DNA of 39,301 bases. Source: Polymyxa betae (lineage: Eukaryota > Endomyxa > Phytomyxea > Plasmodiophorida > Plasmodiophoridae). Position numbers and translations under genes: made by a program. The first letter of the stretch is position 1; the number at the start of each line of letters is the position of its first letter. The notes below the pieces were generated by a model. It had not been told where the DNA came from. It searched no databases and was given only the letters and a program-made list of their open reading frames with translations. Shown piece by piece: positions 10,121 to 20,055 of this stretch. The stretch covers positions 1 through 39,301 of the forward strand of contig RBZT01000649.1 in assembly GCA_003693705.1 (NCBI GenBank). The letters run 5' to 3'.

Positions 10121-13100
10121 TTAAGGCTTTTTCCGGCGTGCCTCAATCCACTGATCAATCCGTTGTTTAAGCTCGACATCAGGAATTAGCTCTTCTTTAG
10201 CCAACGGCTGACGGTTAAATGGATCTAAACGAAAAGTCAGACTTTCAGAACCAGAGTAAATACATTGAAGACCAGTTGAGTTGTTCAGCAAATGACGTTC
10301 AATCACAGCACGATCCATTATTTGACGCGACATTGGTAAGATAACAGGATCCTGCATCAAGCTCTGTAGAAAACGGTTAAGAACTACAACAGTAAACGGG
10401 ACGCAATACACGAACCTGCATGATAGGGTCCAAGAACTCGTCGGGAACGTCTCGCAGCAATGCTTCTTCATCGTCCTTGTCCAACTTGATATTGGCGATC
10501 GCATCAATGCTTGCCAAGAATAAATCGCAGTCCGACGGAGGCATTAACTTATGCTTTGTACACACTCTCCAAGCCTAAAATAATTTAAATGTTGACAAAG
10601 TTGATATGGCCAAATGGATGACCTGTCTAAAGAGTGCCGGTTTATAACTACGCCCATCCTGTGCAACAGCTTCACAGAATTTCGGGTCTTGAGCCAGTGC
10701 AGAGAAGATTTCCACGATCTGTGCAAGCAGTTTTCGAGGAGCGAAGTGATACTTTGAAGAGTTCTGAACATGGACTTCTTGCACTTCAGGACCAACTAGT
10801 ACAACGAGGTAATAGTCCAGCATCTGCGCCATTCGATCCACGAATTGTGGAGTTAAGAACTGGAGGGTAATCAGTTTGACATCAAAGCAACGCAAGGAGA
10901 CCGCCACCAGCAATCAATGGAGCAGTTGAAAACATAAAATCCTGAAATAAATACCTTCACATGGAGGATTTCGTCCTTTGCAAGATATTGCAACGTGGAA
11001 ATCAACGTATTGGCGAGCTTGCAGAGCCCACTGGCCTGGTCTTCATTACGAGAGAATTCCTAAAAGGCTGAGAAGTTCGTCGCCCCGGGATCCAGAAATA
11101 CCAACCTGTTGAAATGATTCCATCTCTTCGCGGCTCATTGCAGCCATTGCTGCACGATCCTTCATTTTATCCTGGCCTGCAAGAATTCAGCGTTAGACGA
11201 ATGGGCAGTTGGCAGCAGAGAAGAACATCAGCAGGAATCTGTACCTTGCCGAATGGATTTCAGCAATTTCAAAGACTCGTCAAGAAGATAAACACAATCG
11301 TTTAGCAGCATGTTGAGAAACTTCGTGAAGCCATCAGTCGGAACTAGAGCATGAAACTTCTTACGCTGCATCTGTGGACAGCACAATCAGTGAGCGAGTG
11401 CACGAAAGGCGATGCTTGTCGAAGACAAGCATCGCAGTGAAAACAGAATCATGAAAAACGCAAGACTGTAAACTTCTCTGAATTGGTAAAGCATACATAC
11501 AGGATACTTCCAGAGAAACTCCAGCATTTCAGCAATCGTCTGCCGCGAGTGAAGTCGGTCGTTGATGGGAGTGGACTCGACTTCGACCTACAAAGAAATT
11601 TAGCCTCATACAATGTGATAGAATGAGACCATACAAAAATTTCGAACAGTGAAGAAACCAGATTCTCGCGCAGCTTCTCGTGAGTCATGAAAACATGGCT
11701 GTTGGATGGATGTCGATCTTCTGGTAGCGAAGCATGCAGCAGTTCAGTGAGTTCACCTGAACAAGCGAAGATGTCAGCTCGCTCCAAGATAAAAAAAGAG
11801 CGTTTGGAAATGGCAGAGAAGCTAGATATCAAGCAGATAGAATTGGAAGCCGAAATAGTGAAAATCATCCAAATGGAAATAATGAACTGAAGCGGCATCG
11901 AAAGCAGCAACGTGATTTAACAGTACAGAAAAAACTAAAAATCTTCAATGCAGACCAACAAACAATAAATGAGATTAAGCCAACCTCGAAGGTGAGGATT
12001 CTTCAAAGGCGAGCACGATCCTGGCATAAATTCGATTGCGAATGAGTATAAATTTGAGAGTGATTGTGATGCAAGCCGGGATGGATCCACGCGGTTCAGC
12101 CAAAGAAAGCCATCGATCACATCGCCGGCTACATATTCAGGAAGGGCGCCCAGCAACGGATTTGATTCCGTTTGCAGACTCAGAAGCCATCCCGAAATCT
12201 GAATTGAACAATAGTGAGCAGACTTATTACTGTGAAACTAGTTAGCAAAAAAAATTTTTAAAACGGTATAGCAGGTGACAGAACGCATGAACAGCGTAAA
12301 TAGAACAAAAAAAACGGACATGATCGAAAAACTCTCCAGATTCAGTGTAAATAACTGCTGAAAACACAGTTGCTTTTGTCAAGTAGATATTCGTCAGCAT
12401 CTGATCTGTTACAATCAGGTCAGTTTCAAGCTGGAACAAACACAAAAACTAACGAGATGTAAAAAAAATGGTGACGCTGTACAAGAGCATACAATCAATC
12501 AGAAACTGATAATAACAAAGCAAACGAGAAAAAGTGCCCACCCAGCCTGGATTGAGCTACACGGCGAAGATTCGGATCGGTAATTCGCTCCACTTCGCCG
12601 TTCATATAATGATATTCACGATGCATATCGCCCCATCTTTGCATGGATCGAACCAAACCCTAGCAGGATTCAGAAACGCATCACAACAAGTATTGAGGAA
12701 AAGGGCAGTTTTCACATGGTAATGATTAATGAAGAAAAAACGTACCAAGTGCAACAGATCGCAGCCAATGAACAGCATATGCGTTACGAAGTGGTACTGG
12801 ACCGAATCCAGGTCAGCAGATGACAGCATGGCTTCAAGAGCGTCTGTAGTCATGTTGACTCGGGTGACATCGTGATAGTCCATCAATACGGGAGGATGCC
12901 GCTTATCAATACAATAACGAAGATCGACCGAGCTCAACCGACTGGTTCCTAACGGAAATCAACGGATGAGCGCGACAGCAGAGATGTCAAAACACGGCGA
13001 ACCGGTTTTGGCGTTTTTCGTGATTATCGGCTTGACAAGACGAAGAACGAGAAGAGAGAGAGCGTTGAAAAAATGATCCGGAGCAACCAGATAAGGATTG

Positions 13101-14510
13101 TATCTGTAAGCAAGGAAAGCGTCAATCAGGCTGCTTGGACAAGAAACAGAAAGATAAAATCTGATAGCTTATATGTTGGATACAAGGTACAATGTTCGCC
13201 GAAATCTGAGTCGTTTGCCAACCTCATCTGATTACGAGAAGCATTTAGCCTGGCTATAAGCGCCAACCATTCGAGCACAGCGTTCAGACAGTCGGGACCT
13301 CCAATGAAAATTTTGTTGATAACCTAAGAGAGGCGAAATCAACAAGCATTGAACAACTGAAGGATCCAGGCGAACTGATATCAAACATATCAAAAAGAAA
13401 AATGAGAAAGGTGTAGCAGACCTGATGGACATTTGTGACCAGAAGATTGAAGGTCGAAGCGACTTCGTTCGACCACTGATCAACAAATCCCTGAGTCTGT
13501 TGCTTGATGTTCTGCAAGGGCGGCCATGACAACGACAGAATCCGCCCAAGGAGAGTCTGAGCGACAGCCGTGGCACCCGTCATACCAGGAACTTGCACAA
13601 CCTATAAGCGAGGCGTTAGACATCAACGCAATCAATAAAAGCAGCAGAATAATCCATCAAACAAAACCGAAAATGATTGACAACGGTTAAGGAATGGAAA
13701 GCTGAAATGAAGACGTTAAACGAAACAGTACGACTTTGAAAAATCGGCTTTCAACGAAGAACGGAATGGCGCCCTTCATGTCCAGGAATTGACGAAGAGT
13801 ACGAAGCGGCAGCAGAGCATCGTCCATACGTCGGCACTCATTAGTCTTGGTCTCGATCTGCTCAAGGATGCTCTGAAACAGAGCCTGTGCCATGCTTGCA
13901 TCTTGGTCTTCATCGATCATTAGCTTCAGAAAATTCGGCGGAAGCGCTCGGTTTCGTTTCGGATCTGCAGACAGCAATAAGATGAAGGCCTGCACCGACT
14001 TCTCGGAAGCCTGCGCGCTTAAGACTCCAGGGCTGAGCAGCAAGACAGAAAAAGCTGCCAGGCGGGAGCATAATGTCTAAGGAAACTTTAGAAATTGGAA
14101 AAGCAAAGTTTCATGGACGAAAAGTTGACAAAGATTAGTTTAGCTATTGATACCAAAAATGGAAAAAGCGAAACCTGAGCAAGATTAGAATCAGGAATTG
14201 AAGCAGCTTTCTCATAGGCGCGAACGATGTAATCGAAATGGGTTCGTTGGGTGGAGAACCCGGGCAGCTGAAGCCTTTCAAGGAGGATGATATCCAACAG
14301 ATCCACCGAAAGCTGATTATTCTGTGAAGCAAATTCGGGCAGATAGGTAGGCGAAGGTCGCGACGTCGGCGTCAGGGACACATCCAGAATTTCAGCTATG
14401 ACTTCATGCTCATCTTTGGAGATGGAACCCATTAGAAAGTCAGCAACGATCAAAAGCAGATAAAGGTCGGATGAGAGCGTCAGAGCGCTCTGCTGCGCAA
14501 CAAAAAACAT
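10121..14510 (-). CDS. UFD2: Ubiquitin conjugation factor E4 (UFD2/UBE4), U-box
   Basis: This is an E4 ligase that elongates ubiquitin chains on preformed conjugates for p97/Cdc48-linked degradation. The U-box is split over the last exons: AWRVCTKHK to DVPDEFLDPIMQ (10416-10574), DPVILPMSRQIMDRAVIERHLLN (10273-10351) and DPFNRQPLAKEELIPD to the stop (10121-10224). Upstream are UFD2-core signatures: VLEWLALIARLNASRNQM, SSVDLRYCIDKRHPP, LPEYVAGDVIDGFLWL, FTKFLNMLLNDCVYLLDESL, PQFVDRMAQMLDYYLVVLVGP and EAVAQDGRSYKPALF, in the family order. Clear 5' exons are 14175-14510, 13735-14076, 13422-13601, 13223-13323, 13003-13103 and 12746-12948. The ATG is at 14510. The joins near 12240-12545 are ambiguous. 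The gene is divergent from the lipoyl-KGD4 gene (136 bp between starts). Confidence 0.93.
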
Positions 14511-14646
14511 TTTAGCCGTTCAGTAATTACAGTAACAAGTTTTTATTATTTGGCACTGCGCAAAAAAGTGCAAAATCGGCAGTCTGTAACTGCGCAACTG
14601 TTTGAACCATCATCCAGATTATGTTCATTTTCAAACCGATTCAGCC

Positions 14647-15632
14647 ATGAGGTCGTTGTCGTGGATGCGACCTTGCCTGCGAGCTCTTCCGCAATTACAA
14701 GGGCGGGTTCATTACGTTGGATTTCGCCCATCAGTTCGGTTGATGCCAATATGGCGTCAAGGGATGACACAGCGCTGGTTCGCCAAATCGTCGTCGTCGA
14801 AGCAGGCGGAAATCAAAGTGCCATCGCTGGGCGATTCCATCACTGAGGGCGAAGTCGTGGAAATCTCAAAGCAAGTTGGGAATTATATCAATATCGATGA
14901 TGTTGTTGCTGTCCTTGAAACTGACAAGGTTATCCAGATTGATGTCGCTGACCTTGAGTTTGTTTGCTACTTTCCTTTGATTGTGCCAAGCTTTGATTTC
15001 ATCAAGTGCTAGAACTTTTTTTGATTGTTTTGTTGCGATTTTTGTCTAATTTTTTAAAATTTGAAGAAAAATCCTGAAAGAAGCAATTTCATTTATGCTG
15101 TTTTACAATGCATTTATAAGTAATCGTGTTACTGCTATAGGTCAGCGTGGATATTCGCTCAGAGCATTCTGGCACCATAACTAGTGTCAAATATGAACCT
15201 GGAAACACTGTTAAGATCGGCGATGTGCTGTTCACCCTCGATACCGACCCAGATTCAGTCTCCAGGCCGCATCCAGTGTCACCCCCTCCTCCAGATTCCA
15301 ATGCCGCTAAACTCACTCATGTTGCGAAAGCTGCTGAGACTCCTGCTGAGACTCCTTTGGAGCCGAAACCTTCAGCTGGTATCCCTGCCGCTCTTCCTTT
15401 TGCTGAGTCGGCGTCATCGTCTTCTTACGCGCCCTCAATCCAGTTCCGATATGGAGTTCGGGAGACCGCTGTTTCAACATCACAAAGGTTTGAATCTGCA
15501 GGAAGCGACGCGTCGCCAGCGGATGCACCCTGGGTGCCGACTCCGGAACGATATCGACGCCCGCGTGTCTCACAAGCAGAGATTGATGCTATTGAATCTG
15601 GCGGCGCCACTTTCAGGTCAATGTTTGCCTGA
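14647..15632 (+). CDS. Lipoyl-domain/KGD4 fusion (candidate E3-binding protein of 2-oxoglutarate dehydrogenase)
   Basis: Exons 14647-14928 and 15141-15632 (212-bp intron, donor GTTATC) encode 257 aa. Residues 1-52 are Arg-rich without acidic residues, a mitochondrial presequence (RQGMTQRWFAKS). Residues 53-132 are a biotinyl/lipoyl domain: KVPSLGDSITEGEV, then VVAVLETDKVSVDIRS with the lipoyl Lys at 94, and IGDVLFTLDTD. Residues 133-184 are a Pro/Ala-rich swinging-arm-like linker. Residues 185-257 match KGD4/MRPS36: YAPSIQFRYGVRE resembles its N-terminal motif, and TPERYRRPRVSQAEIDAIES followed by Gly-Gly resembles its C-terminal box. No peripheral-subunit-binding domain or acyltransferase domain follows, in this gene or nearby. 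KGD4 is known to bridge E3 to the E2 core; the lipoyl domain is of E2o type. I infer a lipoyl-bearing E3 adaptor. The ATG at 14647 is the first in frame that gives the presequence. A splice donor at 15619 could change the last few residues. Confidence 0.88.
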
Positions 15633-16328
15633 TATTCTCGTAAATTATGATTTCTATATTTTCTCGCAATGCATAAAACTATCAATAATATTTGGCGTGA
15701 GAACAGAGGAGAGCATTCAGAGAAAAGAGATGGCTTCCGGAGGCGATGCTTGAAAGAACTCTGGTACGATCATCGAACTCTATATCGGCAATGATAACAG
15801 CTCGGAAGCGTTCCAGTACGGGAATGTCTCCATGACGAAGCCACCGACATCACTGGACGATCCGGCCGCTATAAAAACACCACTTTGTGCTTACTGCATG
15901 GGCACACTTATCGATGATTGCGATATGACGATTTCATCAGTGTTGTTATACGACTTGCGATCTCGAACAATTTTGAAATCGAAGTTGCTGCACTGATTAC
16001 GTCCAATAACAAAAATCTAGAAAATGCCCATAGATCGAACATCAAACTTTTGTAGACCAATCGCAAGATTACAGCGGCAAGACCAACTCGATCATCTCCA
16101 AAAGTTCGAGCAGGATCGTCTGAGCAACTAACGGGAAAGTTTGAACTTTTGTATTTCGCTTACAATTGATTCCTCTCTTCAATCAATCTTGAAGGTAGAG
16201 CAGAGAGCGGCCTATTTGCACACCGTGCGCTTTTTTAGGCGTCTTTCACTATTTCTGAGTTTATTGACTCTTTGGCGCCTTCATCGACATCGTCCTTTGC
16301 CGCCATCCCAAGCGGATCGAAGTCCTGC
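15633..16328. other. Intergenic stretch with one unexplained open frame
   Basis: A plus-strand frame is open from 15754 to 15996 (80 codons, first ATG at 15832, reading MTKPPTSLDDPAAIKTP). It contains a Cys pair (LCAYCMGTL) but I recognise no family, and there is no convincing start. It could be an exon of an unmodelled gene or an alternative 3' exon region of the lipoyl-KGD4 gene. The rest of the stretch shows nothing recognisable. Confidence 0.35.
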
Positions 16329-17529
16329 ATGTCTGCTCCGGATTCTGCTTCGAGGTCGTCGTTGACCTTGGAGTGTATTCTGCAGAGCGTCCGATACTTA
16401 CCCACTGTTCAGTATCTGAACGAGGCTGACCTTTCTTCTCTTAGATCCACGTCGAAATCTATCTGTGAAGGTTTGATCGTTGGTTTAATAGCATCGCGCA
16501 TTCAATAAGCAATGTATAGAGTATGCTCGTGTTTCCTTTCGCTCAAGAAAGAAATCTTGGAGACTGTATCCGCATCAAGCCCCATATCTTGAAGATCAAA
16601 TTTCGAACTGGTATCAATATCGATACCAGAAATCATGTCATTTGCTGGTTCTCAGGACATGGGACAAGTTCTATTTGCTTCATCCATCCTGTACGGTTCT
16701 GGATGCTTTCAAGTATTTCGGCGAGAATCTTGATTTCGACCGTATCGAGTTTCCGCTCATTGTGGAGCATTTCGACATTCAATATCCCGGTGTTATTGAA
16801 AACGAACTACGAGGCGAGTTGAGCTCCGAATATGTCCCCGTCAAATCCTACGAAGTCTGGGATCCAAGTATAACCTTCAAAATGAAAAGTCGCGAGCAAA
16901 ATCGCCCGCTACATTCAATTCTAAAGCTCGGGTTTCGGTATGGCCTTGTCGATCCGGAAGATCAAGATCGCTATGAGCCGTCAAACATTGCAAATTTCAG
17001 TGTTTATGGCCGGGCTCTATGTGATTGGCGTCCTGATTCAGATCCGCTTTATATTCGGCCTGTTCAACCTGACGACTATCTTCGTATTCTAAATCCGTTA
17101 TCCATTAAGCCGCTGGGACCCGATCCTGTTGCTGATCGTTTCCCCCGAATTGCTCGGTATCTGCATTCGGGAACTTGTGGCTGGGAAATATATTCTGAAC
17201 ATTGCATACTGGGATTTTTTACGCAATTGCAGTATCAACCTTTCTATATCTCTTTTGAATCGGATACGACGTCTTCGATGCTACCCATCTTCAAGCAACT
17301 GGAAGATGTTCTTGGAGAGCACTACGGAGACGTAAATACTCATTCGCCTGACGTTGAATGTCATACCGACTTCAATTTCCAGTCATTTTCGTCCAAAAGA
17401 AGAAGGGTCGTCACAATCAATTTCACTGATAGCCGATACTCTATTGCTTCTGGTTGGGGCGACTTTGCCTTCGATTCCTTATTTAAAATGTTTTATTGGA
17501 TGAATTTCCTCAGCCAAACCCGACCGTAG
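16329..17529 (+). CDS. Putative F-box-like protein of unknown function
   Basis: The model has two exons, 16329-16478 and 16552-17529 (73-bp intron; the donor choice is uncertain), 375 aa. The N terminus, TLECILQSVRYLPTVQYLNEADLSSLR, has the Leu/Pro/Leu spacing of an F-box, which would bind SKP1 in an SCF ubiquitin ligase; this is a weak call. The long second exon is 326 codons of continuous open frame. It is rich in aromatic and acidic residues (for example FDIQYPGVIENELRGE, YIRPVQPDDYLRI) and I recognise no substrate-binding repeat in it. The 3' end overlaps the minus-strand TEN1-like frame by 37 bp. Confidence 0.6.
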
Positions 17530-17747
17530 ACGGCAATATATTCTGTCTGTGGTGGTTCCAGTCCGAGTTCTGCTTCCTCAAACCTTGATAACAGGAAATT
17601 GTTGGTTGATGATGGATTCTCCCGCCTATAGTGGGCGAATGTGTCGGCAACACACAGTACTCGGCCCGATGCTGGCATTCTGCCCTCAACGTCCTCCATT
17701 AAGCGTATTTCGCCCGGTTTGGGATTAATGAGATCATTGCCGATCAT
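17493..17747 (-). CDS. Possible TEN1-like OB-fold protein
   Basis: This 84-aa frame has a true ATG at 17747. Its sequence PKPGEIRLMEDVEG, then GRVLCVADTFAHY, and YIAVYGRVW near the end has the spacing of an OB-fold of the TEN1 family, the small subunit of the CST telomere-capping complex. Human TEN1 likewise opens with a PKPG motif. It lacks the C-terminal helix expected of TEN1, so the gene may be incomplete, may have an unseen further exon, or may not be TEN1. Its end overlaps the F-box-like gene, tail to tail. This is a suggestion, not a firm identification. Confidence 0.35.
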   Translation of the reverse strand: MIGNDLINPKPGEIRLMEDVEGRMPASGRVLCVADTFAHYRRENPSSTNNFLLSRFEEAELGLEPPQTEYIAVYGRVWLRKFIQ

Positions 17748-18091
17748 TGTTCCGTTTTACTGATTGTGTGATTTCTGTCTGTGCCTTTTATTGTAAGGCT
17801 ACTTCACATTCGGGTCGGGACGCCTCGGTCTGGCCATAGTCTTCGAACGCCATTTTTAAGAGCTATTCTTACGTGCCCTTTCACGATTGGCTGCAATTGA
17901 TTAATACCTATCTGATTTTTGGTTTCAGCCAACACTCCTTAATTTTATTCTCGAATGTAATTTCGCAATTATTCCACTTTGGCGTTTTTCGTCGTATGCA
18001 GCAGCATCAATTGAAAATTAGCTTGCAAGGACTTCGCAGTGAACATTGGCCGACCAGGTAACGAGCTTAAGCTGTCAATGCACTGTAAAAA
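17748..18091. other. Short intergenic stretch
   Basis: A plus-strand frame at 17873-18061 (62 codons) is hydrophobic and matches nothing I know. The stretch probably holds the TEN1-like gene's upstream region and the 3' region of PPIL6. No supported gene. Confidence 0.5.
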
Positions 18092-19394
18092 TCAGACGAA
18101 TTGATATTCGCCACAGTCTGAGATTGTGATGATCGGCTCAGGGCGTTCATTACACGTTGTCGAAGTGCCGATCGCATTCAGCACCTCCAGGCCGTCAATA
18201 ACGCGCCCGAAAGCCACCTTCTTGTAATCGAGATACTTTAGATCTCGTAGAGTAATGAAGAATTGACTGCCGTTCGTATGTGGTTCGCCTTCGTTGGCCA
18301 TGGACTAGGATATTTCAGACGAATATATTTTGACATCGTGATTGCTACCAGAATCCCAGCTCGGTCGTGCTTTATGGTGAACGATTCATCTTCGAATAGA
18401 GTGAGAACAGCACTTCGTGTTCTATCTCCATTTCCTCCAACAATATCTTTAAACGATTAAAAACGAAATGCTTCGAATACTGTTGTCAAACCTCCGCCTT
18501 GGATCCAAGCGTCTTTCACAATCCGATCTGTTGACAAATCAGTACGACAACTGTGAAACTTGACAGCAATAACGTATTGGTGTCTGCAAATAATGAAGCT
18601 TCGCGCCATCGTAAGAATGATCTCCAGTGCACAGCAGTCGAAAGTTCTCGCAGGTTTTCGGCATTAGTGATTTGAATAGCTCGAAGACGATTGTGCCCAA
18701 TGGAAGCCCATCCCGGTCAAATTTCATAAACACAAATATGCTATCCTAGTCGAACTTCTAATCAGTAAAGGATTGATCAAATAAACGGCTCAAATTCCAA
18801 GAAAATAATCTGAAACCCCAAAAGAAATTGCTTTCGGGACTCTGCGAACTGCTAAAATCCAGGCAGGGATGAAAAAAGGTTTCACAAACTTTGGCTCGCG
18901 ATTTGCAAAATGTTCGGAGGCTCTCGCGAGCGAGTCGTTGGTAATCAGGTCGCTGCTGGCCCTCTGGCGGCTCAAGCTGGAACCTATTAGCAGCCCAGTC
19001 TTGCAGTTCAGCGACGTTGTGAGCAACGAACCCGAGCGTTGTATGATAGGCCAGCAGATCTTGGCATTCGCCTACAATATGGGCGCCGTATATCTGTCCA
19101 GTATCAGCAGCTTGCATGAACCAGCTACGAAGGATCTTACAAGCTGAATCTCCTTCAGTTTGACAGGCCAGTCGAGATCGAGAACATCGACGGTCTCGAT
19201 GGAAAATTGATCATTGACGATACGTTGCAGTTGCTGGAAGTATTCAGCCTTTGTAAAAACACAGATAAGTTTCTTACTGCAGCAACATGTTTCGCTTCTT
19301 GGTATGCAGGTGATAAGCAACGTCCGCATACGACTAATCTGGCAACCATGATAGGCTCGAACTTTGGTTCTGTGACGTTTGCGCATGTTATCAT
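18092..19394 (-). CDS. PPIL6: Cyclophilin, PPIL6 type
   Basis: Seven exons (19278-19394, 19141-19248, 18890-19093, 18574-18745, 18492-18527, 18349-18446, 18092-18304) join without frame break to 315 aa, close to the human PPIL6 length. The N-terminal half has the PPIL6-specific region (ARLVVCGRCLSPAYQEAKHV; VAELQDWAANRF). The C-terminal half is a cyclophilin domain: GTIVFELFKSLMPKTCENFR, the split motif HRIVKDAWIQGGD, HTNGSQFFITL, and KKVAFGRVIDGLEVL followed by NERPEPI. WIQGG and NERP are PPIL6 traits. The catalytic Arg in HRI is kept, although vertebrate PPIL6 is considered inactive. PPIL6 is associated with ciliated cells, which fits RSPH3 nearby. The 47-bp intron 19094-19140 and the 45-bp intron 18447-18491 are needed to keep frame. 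The initiator at 19394 could instead be an in-frame ATG 45 bp downstream. Confidence 0.92.
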
Positions 19395-20055
19395 GACTCT
19401 TGACAGCAAGCTCTGAGGCGCATGATGATATTATCCATGATATTCCTTGTGATTAGATCCACTAAATCCAATACTTGATGCAAGAAGTTCTTAAAAGAAG
19501 ACTAAAAAGGTGCTGAAATAGTTGATTATGTTGCTTGATTGAATCGCTGAGCGACGCTGATTCGACCAAACACAATGGGAACGAAAGGCTTGACAGATGT
19601 GAGATGAAAAGAGCCACGTTTATTGGAGGGCGATAAGTGGAAATGTTATGCGATATTCTTTCTGGGTTTAAATGGCGAAGAGGCAGCAACGATATCCCTC
19701 ATGTGATCTAAAATCACTCAATAGTTGCTGAAACATGTTGTTGAGAGAGCGAACCGTGGAAAGTTGAGCCCAGCATGACCGAAGAAAAATCCCTGGACAG
19801 TTCTGCGAATGAGGACTATAAACACAGCAAGTAAGTTCAGAAATAGTGAAAAGCGTTCAAAAGCATTGGACTCAATGCAAAGCGGACTCATTGAATACAT
19901 TCAGACGAGCATCAAAATATTACAAACATCATTCAAATATGTATGTCATAACAAGCGATTCAAAACACAATACATGCAATGGGTGATCACAGTTATCATC
20001 TGTGACTTCTCTGGGTTTTAAAAGCATTTTCATTCTCCAATCAACAAGGATTTGA
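19395..20055. other. Intergenic stretch, nothing recognised
   Basis: Only short frames (for example minus 19462-19689 and plus 19809-20021) with low-complexity or AT-rich content and no domain. I support no gene here. Confidence 0.5.

Noticed and set aside
19072-19160. Frameshift in the PPIL6 gene
   Set aside because: A 47-bp GTAAGA...GGACAG intron (19094-19140) restores the frame and the conserved text, so the gene is intact.
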